Below are positions 7,654 to 18,148 of a DNA stretch of 64,000 nt, piece by piece. The stretch is taken from contig CAKKNE010000005.1 in NCBI GenBank assembly GCA_918797485.1, forward strand, positions 4,216,001-4,280,000. The letters run 5' to 3'. The notes below the pieces were generated by a model, which searched no databases, had not been told where the DNA came from, and worked only from the letters and a program-made list of their open reading frames with translations. Both the position numbers and the translations under genes were made by a program. The first letter of the stretch is position 1. Each line of letters begins with the position of its first letter. Origin of the DNA: Pelagomonas calceolata (taxonomy: Eukaryota > Sar > Pelagophyceae > Pelagomonadales > Pelagomonadaceae).

Positions 7654-10600
7654 TTGGACAATGGTCCGCGCCGACGCCGCAACGTGCGGGCCCAGCGCCT
7701 CAAGACTGTTGTTGCTTGGCCGAACGCGTGCGCACAGCAGAACTGCCAGTCGACAGACGCTCTCGCCGCGTCGTATTGTCCCTCGCCACCGCTGCGGGCA
7801 GCCCCGGCCGCCAGGAAGACCGGCCGCACCACCAATCAATCACAACGACCGGCAGCCCCGGTACCCAGTAAGAATGTGGCTCTCGACGACGGGCAGCAGC
7901 GCCCTGGGCCAGCCCTCGACGAACACGGCGCGTTCCGAAGATTCGTTCCGCCACCCGCCGACGCATCGCGACTACCGCCGGATCCGGCGGCCGACGCGCG
8001 CGCTGCCGAGTCGTTTGTTAGGAGGGCGCTCACCGCGCACAAGAACAAAAAATAGAGTCGACTTCGCCGCCCTCAGAGTACCGAAGCACACGATCAAGAA
8101 GCACGCGCCCAGAGAGACCACCAATGTCCCGACGCCGCCCTCGCCGTCCGAGGAGCTCCTCGCGAAGTACAAGTCGAGGCACGAGGAGCGGCCCTGGGCC
8201 CAGCCGCCCACGCCCAAGGCCCGTCCTAAAACACCGGTGGCCCCGACGCCGCCGCCGCCGCCGCCGCCCCCGTCGCCTTATAGCCCGAACACGAAGAAGA
8301 GTTTATTAACAGTAGTGAAGTCGTTGGACGCGGGCCTCGCCGCCTACTTCCACAAGCAGAGGAAGCACATCAAGCTGGGCACGTCGTGGCAGGAATTCTT
8401 CGAGTTAGTTGATGAAGATAGATCTGGTCGATTGACCTTTGATGAGTTAGCATCGTCTGTACTCAATGGAACCCTGAAATGCAAGGACCTGTCGAGGTAC
8501 GATTTGAGGGTCTTCTTCGCCAAGGCCGACAAGGATTCAAGTGGAGAAGTCACGCTGAGGGAATTTACGACTCTCATCTATGAGGTCCAATTAAGTGCGT
8601 GGCCGGACCTCACGGATGACGCCTGCGACAAAGCTGTGGATATCTTGAATCAGGCGGCCTCACATTGGTATCGTGCCGATGGGAATTGGTACAAGATCTT
8701 CAAAGCCTTGGACGTCGAGGACAGCGGTGAGTTGAAATTTGACGACTTCGTTCAGGCTGTTCGGGGTTCCTACCCGCCCGGCGTGGACGTTCCTTCGTCC
8801 AAGTTATCGTCAGCGACGCTGAAGGGCCTCTGGAAGAGATTAGATAACGATAGATCGCAGCACGTCACTTTACAAGAATTTATGGTGTTTTTTCGGAGGT
8901 GCCAAACGGTGTCCGCTTCGGAACTTCGTCGATGGCGTCACGCCGCCGCGACGCCGTCGACGCCGCCGCGAGAGAGGTCCATGCGTCTCGTGAGAGCAGG
9001 TCGCGTCGATGGCGTCGACGCGGACGCGACGCCGCCGCGACGCCGTCGACGCGCCTCACGAGAGATCCCACGCAGGCACGGCCAGGCGCACTCCATGTTC
9101 AAACAAACCGAACACGACAAGCTCCTGCATGGCACGTTGGAGAAGCCTGAACCGCCGCCTTCCGTCGAGTCAAGTGATAGTGAGGTCTGGAGTACACTAA
9201 GACTATTGATGAGAACCCTGAACGCCAAAAACACAAAAAAGAAGAAGTACGACAAGGCGGACGTCTGGCGCGACTGGGCGCGCTTGTTCGATGCCTTGGG
9301 CGGTCCCGACCGCGTGACGTGGGCCACGTTTTCATCTGCTGCCAAAGCACTCACAGATGTAGAAGACCAAGCATTGGCGGCGCTGTGGACCCGGGCCGAC
9401 GATGATAAGTCCGGCGAATTGGGCAGAGGCGAGTTCCAGAGATGCGCTTATACTATACAAGTCCAGAGTTGGCCTGTACTAGAGGGCGAGGAGTTGAAGA
9501 AGGTCGTCGCGTTATTAAATGCGAGTGCAGAAAGATTGCACCGCTGCGGCGGGAACTGGTTCAAGATCTTCCGGCTCTTCGACGACGACGACAGCGGTCC
9601 TTTCCCGCGTCCCGTCCTCCGATGCCGATCGTCCGGCGGCCTTGCGTCGCGTCGATGGCGTCGAGCCTCGACGCCGTCGACGCGTTGATACACACGCAGG
9701 CCTCATGTCCTACGAGGAGCTCAAGAAGGTCCTCAGGACGGGATACCCCGGCCTGGAAGTGACTACGGATCAAGTCACCGACAACCAGATTAGGGGACTG
9801 TGGCGAGGGTTGGATGACGACTTGTCGGGCGAAGTGAGCGTGCAGGAGTTCATGATTTTTTTTAGGAGGCACGGGCGCGAGCACTCGATGTTCAAGCCGA
9901 CGGACCACGATCTAGCTAGTCGCGGGTTGTTGAAAGGGCCAGAGAAAGTGGAGAAAGTACAACTCCCACCGGAGAAATTAAGATCTATCGTCCTGGATCT
10001 AAAAAGGAACCTCAAAAAATATTATGAGAGGCGGGGCATGTCCCCGAAGCTCGACGAGCAGTGGCGCGTCTTCTTCAACACGGTCGACGAGGATCAGAGC
10101 GGTAGACTGGACTTTCCGGAATTAAAAAGGGCCGTGAAAGTCCTACAAGTACAGTTAGACGACGAATCGCTCCGAGGCTTGTTTACCGCCGCCGACGAAG
10201 ATTCGTCGGGAGAGATCACGGTTGACGAGTTCCAGCACTGCGTCTATAAATTGGAATTAGAGACGTGGCCGGATTTGCTGGATAAGGAGGAACTGTTGCA
10301 AAGAGCCATTTCCGTGCTCAATGCACACGCGGAGAAGTGGCACCGCGCCGGCGGGAACTGGTACAAGATCTTCAAAAGAATAGATGCTGATGATAGCAAT
10401 ACGTTGGCCTTTGAGGAATTCCGGCACATGTGTCGAAGTATCTACCCGGGGCTGAACATCGATCGGAAATTGTTGCCGGACGGACTACTGAGGGGTTTAT
10501 GGCGAGGCATCGATGCTGATAGTAGTGGCAATGTCACCGTCCAAGAGTTCATGGTCTTCATGCGGGCGCACGCGGCCCATTTAGATTCGATGGCGGGCTA

Positions 10601-10982
10601 TACGCACCGAATGCATGAACTAGCTTCATCCCAAAAAGTGGTGGAAGATACGGTAAACGTGGAGAAGGGTACGGGACTGAGGAAACTCGCGTTACTGCGG
10701 GACGCTTCCATCAAATTTGAGGTGTCAGAAGAACCTCCAGTGGTCGCGGAATGGGACTTCGAGGCTTTGGTGAGGTCCATGGGTTTGTCTGAGTCTGATC
10801 TGACGGCGGACGACTGCCACGCCGTCTGGCGCGCTATTGCTGGAAGGGGCGAGGCTTATGATAGGGACGGGCTGCTCGCGTGGTGCCGCGACCCGCCCGT
10901 TTTGAAGGACGGGGCTACTGATGACGAGGCGGCGCCGGCGCCGGCGGCGACATCTCCGGCGACGACGGGGGGCGCGGAGTAA
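7654..10982 (+). CDS. Large calcium-binding protein of twelve EF-hands in three modules
   Basis: Spliced model: 7654-8012, 8077-8898, 9076-9596, 9700-10982 (995 codons, in frame). The EF loops are easy to read, for example DEDRSGRLTFDE, DKDSSGEVTLRE, DEDQSGRLDFPE and DADSSGNVTVQE. They occur in three repeated modules of four hands (about 8380-9120, 9240-9900, 10050-10620). Each module has the same pattern: helix plus hand, hand, NWYKIF- or NWFKIF-type hand, LRGLW-type hand ending EFMxFxRR. The second module's first hand (DALGGPDRVTW) is degenerate. The C-terminus is an Asp/Ala/Pro-rich tail. The last two introns are well supported by module alignment: removing them restores the repeat exactly. 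The first intron and the start at 7654 are less certain; an alternative start is the ATG at 7874 in the other frame. Probable Ca2+ sensor or buffer. Confidence 0.75.
8013..8076 (+). other. Candidate intron 1 of the EF-hand gene (64 bp)
   Basis: GTTTGT...CCTCAG joins the acidic upstream frame to the frame carrying the EF-hands in phase 2. It also removes the stop at 8053. The size fits the roughly 65-bp intron class here. No conserved module tests it, so it is tentative. Confidence 0.4.
8899..9075 (+). mobile_element. Introner-type intron, 177 bp, in EF-hand gene
   Basis: Begins GTGCCAAACG and ends GATCCCACGCAG. Splicing gives AG|G CAC GGC, restoring FFRRHG, which equals the equivalent position of the second module (FFRRHGREHSMF). 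It holds two partly repeated copies of the CGTCGATGGCGTC...ACGCCGTCGACGC core. Being a multiple of three without stops, it reads through as Arg-rich peptide if unspliced. Confidence 0.8.
9597..9699 (+). mobile_element. Introner-type intron, 103 bp, inside an EF-hand loop
   Basis: Begins GTCCTTTCCC and ends GATACACACGCAG, with CGTCGATGGCGTCG and GACGCCGTCGACGC inside. It interrupts the third calcium loop of module two after DDDDSG. Splicing (AGC G|GC CTC ATG) gives DSGLMSYEELKK, an intact EF-hand. Confidence 0.85.
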
Positions 10983-11461
10983 GCGGCGGAATTCATATTT
11001 GGGGAGGCAAGCGAGAGCGCCGCAGGGGGTCGCGTCGACCACGCGGGGGGCTGCCCTCGTCGCTGATATAAGCCTGGGCTTGGGCTGCAAGTCGCCGCCG
11101 CGCGCGCCCCCGGTCGGCAACGTCATTCCGGCTGTGCCAGGGTGTATGGAGCTGTCTTTTGCGAGCTGGTGAAGGCGGCACACGAGTCTTCGTGCGTCGT
11201 CCGATCGATTCGCTAGTAGGATCGCGGCTCGATGAAGCTGGGCTACCAAGGTTTGGGACCGGATAGCACGGCACAACCGCAGAGCTAGGGAATTCTAAGG
11301 CTGCGTAGCATCTCTCCGCAGCGTTTCCTGCTAGCACACGAAGTTTCAGCTTCGTGCAGCGAGTTTAAGCCTGGTTTCACCAGCATCTAGCATCATCTAC
11401 AACATAGAGGCATAGCCGCTGCCTCCTGTGCTTCTCTCGCATCCACAGCTGTAGACGCATC
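10983..11461. other. Intergenic region, EF-hand gene 3' side to lumen-protein gene
   Basis: 479 bp. It contains the short repeat copy at 11160-11186 and a partial CTAG element near 11327 (GCTAGCACACGAAG) that does not match the full motif. No ORF or RNA gene was recognised. It presumably holds the 3' end of the upstream gene and the promoter and 5' UTR of the gene at 11462. Confidence 0.4.
11160..11186 (+). repeat. Short dispersed 5'-flank repeat, copy B
   Basis: Counterpart of 3316-3343; about 27 bp with roughly five differences. Confidence 0.35.
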
Positions 11462-12031
11462 ATGGCACCTCTCAAGCTCGCACTCGTCGCCGCGTCGGCG
11501 GCCGCGCTGGCGCCCGCGTCGACGCCGCTCGTGAGCCGCAAGCTCGCGCTCCAGGAGTTCGGCATCGCGGCCGCCGGCGTGCTCGGCGGCGCGACGCTCT
11601 TCGCGCCGCCGGCCGAGGCGCTGACGCAGGCGGAGAAGGACGCGCTGTACCAGGAGTTCAAAGCCAAAAAAGAGCGGAAGCAGGACCTCCGCCGCGCGAA
11701 CTCCTACTCGGACAAGGCCCGCGGCGCGAACCTCGCCGGCTCGCTGCCCGACGAGGACCTGGCCGCCAAGCTCGCCGACAAGGCGGGCGCCAAGCAGATG
11801 AAGTCGCTCGCGCGCGAGGCGCCGGGCGCGAAGAAGCCGAAGGACATCCAGGGCAAGGACACCATCCGCACCGAGACGAAATCTTTGAAGGAGTTGGCGC
11901 GGGAGGGCCCCGTGGTCCAGAAATACGACGCCGGCCGGCCGCCAGTGCAGGAGACGATTTCCGATAGGGACCGCAAGGAGACGACGCGGAAGGAGCAGCG
12001 CGAGCTGAGCCGCAAGCTGACGGGGAAGTAG
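11462..12031 (+). CDS. Predicted thylakoid-lumen-targeted small basic protein
   Basis: Encodes 189 residues. The N-terminus looks tripartite. An ER signal (MAPLKLALVAASAAAL) is followed by APAS, a version of the stramenopile plastid-entry motif. A second hydrophobic stretch preceded by SRK (FGIAAAGVLGGATLF) then ends in AEA, a typical thylakoid processing site. The mature part, about 135 residues, is highly charged (Lys/Arg/Glu/Asp) and predicted helical. It has two repeats of a K(S/E)LAREGP-like motif (MKSLAREAPG and LKELAREGPV). No enzyme motif is visible. The targeting is an inference from the presequence; the function is unknown. Confidence 0.6.
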   Translation: MAPLKLALVAASAAALAPASTPLVSRKLALQEFGIAAAGVLGGATLFAPPAEALTQAEKDALYQEFKAKKERKQDLRRANSYSDKARGANLAGSLPDEDLAAKLADKAGAKQMKSLAREAPGAKKPKDIQGKDTIRTETKSLKELAREGPVVQKYDAGRPPVQETISDRDRKETTRKEQRELSRKLTGK

Positions 12032-12205
12032 AAAATCGGCGAAAATCGCATCGGCGGCGGATATGCCAGCCGCGGCCCCTCAGGGGTGGCGGCCGGTAGG
12101 ATTAAGAACTATGCAGATCATCATGGTCTTTTCTTATGCACACTTGGTCCCCTTGATGCGTAGCGCGCAGCGATGCGAGGTCATGAGGCGGCGCCGCGAC
12201 CCGCC
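12032..12205. other. Short convergent gap, no feature recognised
   Basis: About 170 bp between the plus-strand lumen-protein gene and the minus-strand small ORF. Probable 3' UTR sequence. Confidence 0.4.
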
Positions 12206-12532
12206 CTACACCTCGGTTCGCGGCACATCAGCGATCGGCGACACGTAGTACGGCGGCGTGCCGGCGCGGGCGTCGGGTCGTCGCCAATGCTTCGGCGTCG
12301 TCGCCGCCCGGTATTCCGCCGGGATCGCGAGCTCGACGTCGAGGTCGGCCGCGGGCGGCCCGCCCACGAGCTTCGCCGGCTCGCCTATACCGCTCGCGAG
12401 GCAACACATCACGAAGCCGAGGATCATTGCCAAGCTCCCACAACAATCGATTTGCCTGGGATGAGCGCGGCGGCCGGCCCAGACGAGCCGGTTTTGCATA
12501 CGTGCCTGCGCATCCAAGAGCCGTCGCAGCAC
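12206..12532 (-). CDS. Small uncharacterised ORF, possible one-pass membrane protein
   Basis: Open for 108 codons. An internal ATG at 12427 gives a 73-residue protein starting MILGFVMCCLASGIGEPAK, with a short hydrophobic N-terminus followed by a hydrophilic tail (YYVSPIADVPRTEV). The frame is open even further upstream, to about 12619, without an ATG, so a 5' exon is possible. It lies just downstream of the NAP1 gene on the same strand. No family was recognised, and it could be NAP1 3' UTR. Confidence 0.35.
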   Translation of the reverse strand: MLRRLLDAQARMQNRLVWAGRRAHPRQIDCCGSLAMILGFVMCCLASGIGEPAKLVGGPPAADLDVELAIPAEYRAATTPKHWRRPDARAGTPPYYVSPIADVPRTEV

Positions 12533-12633
12533 CGCTCCGGGGACCGATACCCGGAGCCGCGTCGGCGAATTCGAAAGCAGGGCCGCCGCGGACGCGAGGT
12601 CACTTATAACAATACTTACTTAGCCCCCCCCAT

Positions 12634-15600
12634 CTACGGATCAAAGACCTCGGGCGTGAACGGCGCCTTCGCGTCGTCGGCCGCCGTCTGGTGGCCCATG
12701 GCGATGTCCATCAGCGCCGCGTGGATCGCCGCGTACGGCAGGTGCCGCTCGAGGTACGACCGCGGCAAATTCCCGTCGACCGCCGCATTTTCAATGACCA
12801 TGTACTGCGCCCGCAGCGGCAAATCCATAAACTCCGGCGATTTTTCATGGAGTCTCATATGCGTCACGATGGACGACGCCGACGACACAAAGTCGGCGAC
12901 CATCTGTTGCGCCCTTTTGGGGGACTGAGGATCATCTAACGGCCCAGAAGAAACATGAGCCAAGGCTCGCAGCGCGAAGGAGATCACGTGGAGACCGGGC
13001 GAGCAGCACGCGAGGTCCGGATACCACCTCGCGGGTTTCCACGCGTCGGCAGACATCGCGACAGCCAAAGCCCAAGGGGTGTAGCGGAAATCCTCTGATG
13101 TTTCCACAACAGCAGCGGCCTCCCGATGCAAGTTCCCGTCCCGCTCGTAGTGCTCCACACCGAACGGTGAATCCGCCGTCAAAGCACGATAAAGGGGAGA
13201 ATCATAAGCGTCGTCGTCCACAGGGGGAAGATAAGTAGGGTCGTAGGGCTTCTTGGGGGGCGGCACGAGCCACGACGGTGCTGCCGCGGTACTGTTCGAC
13301 GAGCCTTGGGCGTCCAACGCTAGCAATGCCGAAGATAATAAGTGGGGACACGCTTCCCGCGAGACTCGCGCGTGCGACTCCCTCGTCAGTGCCCTTAAAG
13401 CTAGGATGTTGCCCAGTCTCACACAGGCAGCTAGTAACGCATCCAACACGCCGGCGGTCTTCAGGTCCTGGGAAGCTGGCACCCAGTCGCCTGTCAGACT
13501 ACCTTTCCGGACCCGCTCGAAGATCGGTCTTAATTGTTTGGCGGCGAGGGCCGTCTTGCACCTGCGTGTGTGATGCGGTGATGGCGTCTGCTCGATGGCG
13601 TAAACACAAGGACGCCGCGCACGCACCGCGCCATCTCGTCGACCGCGGCCCTTGTAAATGCGGCGTCCAAGCAGCGCGCACCGTCCGCACCCAACACCCT
13701 TAATAAAGCTTCGAGCTCGGGCCCCTGCAATACTTTCTCAGCTAAAGACGGCTCCTTCGGCAACACTTCATTCTGCTTTTTTTTGCTCTCGGGCGCTACG
13801 TACGTCGACCGCCAGGCCCTATGTTGTGGACAATACACTACATGAGCTGGCAAAGCTCTTATAATACGGACATATTGATCTGCCACTCTCTCAGCTAATA
13901 CAGAGCCGATCGGTTCTCCTCGAGCCCTATCAGCAGCAGACGGCAGATTCGGATCTTTCTGCCAGCCCGGCGGGCCACCCAGCATATCATACACATGACC
14001 GCAGTAGTCCACGTCGAAGTAGCCCGCAGCTCGCGCGCAGGCGCCCATGAGTGACGTGTAGGTCCGTTCCGCGGTCGTCGGTCGTGTGAATTGGTTTCCT
14101 GAGAAGAACGCGTTCGGGATCTCCCGGTCCAAGAAGGTGGTCACGGCTTGTCTCGCGTACTCCAGCGGTCGCAATCGGACGTCTCCGACGACGAGCGCGC
14201 CGCCGAACACGCCTCGCGCGTCTTCTCTGTCACTAAAATCCCAGCGCGCGACCTCCAGCAACGAAGCTAGGCGCGTCTCGGCGTTCACGAGCGGCTGGAT
14301 GGCCCGTTCGTTGCGCGGATGAGACTCATAACCAGCTAAAGGTGCTTCCTTGGGCTTCTCGAGACCCTTCCTCGCGGCTTCTCGCAACGCGGCTTCGCGC
14401 CGCTCCTGGCGGTACGCCGCCTCGACCGGTGCTATTTGAGCTGCCAATGATTCAAGACTTTTCGTGATGTTCGTCAGGCAGCCCTGGACACATGACGCGA
14501 ACCTATCTAAAACAGCTTCAGCTAACGACTTGGAATCGGATTCGAGCTGAATGGCGTCGGCCTCGCAGGCGCCGTGGCCCAAACATCGTCGCGCATATCT
14601 CGACGTTTCTAGGAGTGTTCTAACCAACCGAGACGGCCCTTCTGGCGCGGTCGTCGCGTCCAACCTTCTGAGGAGTTGGTTCCTGAAGGGCCACAACGCA
14701 CCGGCGTCGCAGTGCTCCAGCAACAAAGACCCGTCGGCCAACGACAAATGATCCAACATGACATTCGCCCAGCGGCAGAACGTCGCGAGGTCCCCTTGTA
14801 TTGGAGAACAAGATAGTCGAGCCTGAACTCTCCGCCAGTCTAGTTTTAATGTCAATATGGAAGACGCCTGGACAGCATCAGCGTTCAGCTCCCCCCCGCC
14901 AAACCGCCCGTCGCGCTCCGCCCGTAGCAACGTCTTGACGCATGCATCGACGTCGTTCACGGAAGCTACTCTAGATGCAAGTGAAGAAATCATCGAAGCG
15001 CAGTTCGCCGGCGCCGTCGACGAAGCCTTCCCAGCGAACTTTTGTAGTGCTTCGGCGTCGGCCTTCGACGCGTACGCTAAGTGGTAAGACGCGACCTTTT
15101 TGCGATCTCTTCTGAGTAGAGCCGCCAGGGCCACGAACGCGTCGGCCAGCTGCGGCAAGTCTGGACTTTCGAAGTGCTTTTCGTCGTAGTGCTTCATGCG
15201 ATGTTTCGGCGGTAACGCCGCGCCTCCTCTTGTTGGATCGTGCCGTAAGGCCCACAGCACTTCGTCCCGAGCTAGGGCGCAACACGCTAACACCAAAGGC
15301 GCCTTCGCCGTGCTCAACCCCGGCACGGCGACCAACAGCCCTTGGGCCACATCTAATTCACCGAGTAGATAAGCCCGTCTCTCCCGATGCTTCAGGCCAC
15401 TATGTAATACCGCGTTCTTCGACCACTCCTTGGCTAGTTTTGCGAGCTTGACGTCGCGCCGTTGCAGCGGGTAGTTCCGGGGCGGAAACCACTTCCCTAG
15501 AGCCTCCAACTCGCTATGGACATTTATCGTCGACGAGCGATACAGCTGCATGACTAACGCATCCTCGCAGGCCATCTTCGATACTAAGAGCGCAAGACCT

Positions 15601-16499
15601 TGGGCGTCGAACACAACCCCGGGACACGCTAACGTCGCTAGGATCGCAAAATCACACCCGAGTCGCGCCTCGAGCAATTCCCCATGTAAAGTCCGACAGT
15701 CCCTCCGACCCTTATGCTTCGTATCCAATGGAGCTTCGGACGGCTTCTGTAAACCGGACGCGTCCTCCAACAATGTGAGAGCGGACCTCCTTACTAGCGA
15801 CTGGGCGCCCTCGCTATGTAATTGTACGAGCTCCAATTGCTGCGCTACGAGCGAAGATAAAGTAGCCACGTGCTCCTTGAAGGCCTCGACGCAAAAGCGC
15901 CAGCAATCATCTAATCGAGGTAAGAGTTTCTTGGCCACAGGCTCGTAGTTGCCAGGCAACGGCCTCGAGGCAGCTTTGAGGGCACACGCGTACAAAGCGA
16001 CCAATGCCTTCCGATCAGGAATGGTGGACGCGAACTTCAACAGCCGCGTGTAGGCATTGAACAGCCTCAAGACAGAACGAGTCGTCTCCCGACCTTCGTC
16101 CAGAGAATAATGCCTCAGTTGCCCGAGCATGGCCCTGAGAGTGGTCAAGTGCACAGCTAAGTGCGCTTCCAGGTCCACGAACAGCTCATAACCGTGCCTC
16201 AACTCGGCAGCGGTCTCCGTCGCCCGCGCGCGGAAACTCTCTAGCTTCGCGTCCTTGGTCAAATCCGGCAATGTGGGAAACGCCTTCGCGAGCTTGCTGC
16301 GCAGGCCCTTCCACTCCGGTTCGCGCACGGCCCGGCACTTGTCATTGGACCTTAGAGTGCGGTCGAGGCGGTGGCACCTTGCTAAAAGGCCCTCGGCGCC
16401 GTCTAGTAGCACCAAAGTTCGTTCCGCGAAGCGCTCGGGCGCGAGATGGTTTGATGGTGGTGGCGGCGGTTTGTCGGGCGCGCCGGCGTGCGTGGCCAT
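12634..16499 (-). CDS. NAP1/HEM family protein (NCKAP1-like), SCAR/WAVE complex subunit
   Basis: Exons 16499-13627 and 13561-12634 give 1266 residues, the size of the HEM/NAP1 family (about 1130-1400). The N-terminus FAERTLVLLDGAEGLLARC, then EERKAIIGLY-like DRKALVALYACALKA, resembles animal NCKAP1. The best block is HRERRAYLLGELDVAQG followed by ARDEVLWALRHD, against HRERRKFL and ARDEIIWLLRHAD in NCKAP1. LDWRRVQA matches LDWFRLQA. NAP1 forms the SCAR/WAVE complex with SRA1/CYFIP, ABI, BRK1 and SCAR, which activates Arp2/3 downstream of Rac. There are no membrane segments. The single intron (13562-13626) splits an Arg codon and joins VDEMAR to CKTALAAKQ. Confidence 0.8.
13562..13626 (-). mobile_element. 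Introner-type intron, 65 bp, in NAP1 gene
   Basis: In sense: GTGCGTGCGC ... TTTACGCCATCGAGCAGACG ... CACACACGCAG. It contains the ACGCCATCGAGCAG core of the family. Phase-2 splicing (GCG CG|G TGC AAG) rejoins the two frames, and GTGC is shared at both exon-intron boundaries. Confidence 0.8.
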
Positions 16500-16923
16500 T
16501 TTCTATGAGCTTTGGCGCGTCGTCGGCGTTTTACGCGCTGCTTTTTAATGGCTGCCTTTTTGAGATGCCTTTTTTTTATGCGTACGGAGCTGTTGCTGAC
16601 ACAGGTTCGCGTCGCAACTCGTTTTTACCAGTGATGGCAATCACGTACCGCACGCGTGCCTTGGCTCACTGCAGCGCGCCGCGCAAAAGCTCCGCGCCAA
16701 AGATGGAGCTAGCGGCATGTAAGACACTAGCAAGCAACTCCGTGGAGGGTTCTCCGGAGAAGAAGCCCTCTCTTGCGACTGTTCTTCATTAGTTTTAGCC
16801 CAGCGTGCGCATCCGCCGGCCGGTTGTTGCGATGTAAGCAAGCAGGCCGCACTACGGCTCGCAGGAGAACCTCCGCCCCCCCCTACGCCGTCGACGCTAG
16901 GTGTCATAGTCTTACGCGGAAAC
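16500..16923. other. Intergenic region upstream of NAP1
   Basis: 424 bp between the NAP1 start and the guanylate kinase stop. It contains the CTAG motif at 16708-16731 and AT-richer patches near 16550-16580. No ORF was recognised. Confidence 0.4.
16708..16731 (-). promoter_or_regulatory. CTAG-palindrome promoter motif, copy 3
   Basis: Reading towards NAP1: GCTAG-TGTCTTACA-TGCCG-CTAGC, 209 bp before the ATG at 16499. Confidence 0.65.
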
Positions 16924-17577
16924 TCACGACTGCGAGCAGCCCCCCCGCAGCGCCGCGCACGGGTTCTTCCGCAGCGACCCCCCGCCTCCTAAATGCGGGT
17001 ACCACGTCTGCAGGATGGCCTTCATCCGCTCGTGTGCGCTGTCCAGATCGTCGTTCACGAGGTAAGCGTCGAAGGGCGCCGGGCCGGCCCGCGGCCGTGC
17101 GTAGTCCATCTCGGATTGCGCGTTCGTCATGCGCTTCTGGATCTTCTCCTCCGTCTCCGTGCCGCGGCCCCGCAACCGCGCTTCCAGAGCTTCCATGGAA
17201 GGTGCTTCCACCCACAGACACTTCGCGCCGAGGTTCGCTTCTTTCACACTACGCACTCCTTGACAGTCGATGTCTAAGACACAAATCTTGCCAGCCTTCT
17301 GGACGTCCTCCACGCTGGCTTTGGACGTGCCGTAGTAGTTGCCGTGGACGTGGGCACTTTCCAGAAATTTGCCCTGTTCTATCTCGGCCTTCATCGTATC
17401 GACCTCGGCGAAGTGGTAGTGGACGCCGTCCTCCTCGCCCGGTCTCGGCGCACGCGTCGTATGGCTCACCGAAAAGCCAAATGCTTCCGGATCCCAGGCC
17501 ATCAGCTTCGCGATCAACGTGCCCTTGCCGGCGCCCGAGCAGCCGGCGACCACCAGAGGCGGGAAGTAGGAGGCCAT
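16924..17577 (-). CDS. Guanylate kinase (GMP kinase)
   Basis: Transfers phosphate from ATP to GMP. From the ATG at 17577 (another lies at 17583) the protein is 217 residues, the normal family size. It begins MASYFPPLVVAGCSGAGKG: P-loop GCSGAGKGT, then the GMP-binding SVSHTTRAPRPGEEDGVHYHF block (S..TTR.PR..E..G..Y.F), then GNYYGTSKASV and LDIDCQGVRSVK. Every hallmark is present. The frame is open upstream to 17796 with a Ser/Arg/Thr-rich extension (73 residues) that could be a mitochondrial or plastid transit peptide, so the true start is uncertain. The C-terminus has a short Gly/Cys tail. Confidence 0.93.
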   Translation of the reverse strand: MASYFPPLVVAGCSGAGKGTLIAKLMAWDPEAFGFSVSHTTRAPRPGEEDGVHYHFAEVDTMKAEIEQGKFLESAHVHGNYYGTSKASVEDVQKAGKICVLDIDCQGVRSVKEANLGAKCLWVEAPSMEALEARLRGRGTETEEKIQKRMTNAQSEMDYARPRAGPAPFDAYLVNDDLDSAHERMKAILQTWYPHLGGGGSLRKNPCAALRGGCSQS

Positions 17578-17583
17578 TCTCAT

Positions 17584-18148
17584 ATGCTTGCTCCTTGCGT
17601 TTGCGTAGGAGAGTGTGCGCCGGAGCGCGGCGGCGCGCGACGTCGTTGCTTGCCTTTTTTGGCAAGTTTGGGCTGAGCAAGTTTGGCTGCTCCCAGCACT
17701 CAAACGACGGCTGGACGGTGCCGAGCGCTTGCGCAGCGATTTATGCGCGTCGAGGCGCTGTCGCTGAGTCCGCGCGTTGCACGGATTGCGGCTCACGAGT
17801 TGGACGCCGATTTTTGGCTAAATTGTGTGTAAAACCCGCGACGGCCACCGCCAAACCTAGGCGACGGACGCCGTTGCATGTGAAGCATCGTTCCAGGCTT
17901 CGGAACAAAGGCTCGGAGCAGTTGCGAATTAAGCAGTTTCCCTCCAGGCAATCTCCGCAGGTCGCGGCGTGCTGTTGCTCGCGCCGTATTCAGATACTTT
18001 TTGGTTGAAAGATCGAGCATCGTCAGCTGCTTGACGCCATCGTTCACGAATTTTCCGCAGCGGTGCCCTCCGGGAAAGGAGCAGCCCTCTTTGGGTTCCA
18101 ACCCCAGCTCGCTCTGTTTCACTGCGGCGCGGGCCGCGCGCAGAAACA
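17584..18148. other. Divergent region, guanylate kinase / zinc-knuckle gene
   Basis: About 565 bp. No CTAG motif was found. A minus-strand frame (18227-17793, with an ATG at 18020) stays open and encodes a basic 75-residue peptide beginning MLDLSTKKYLNTARATARRD. It lacks a family match and overlaps the possible kinase transit peptide, so I do not call it a gene. Confidence 0.35.

Noticed and set aside
8926-9075. Arg-rich peptide between EF-hand modules as a protein domain (basic tail or NLS)
   Set aside because: It is the read-through of a 177-bp intron. Module alignment shows that the residues on either side are contiguous.
16773-18008. 411-codon plus-strand ORF
   Set aside because: Antisense to guanylate kinase; Arg/Ser-rich shadow frame.
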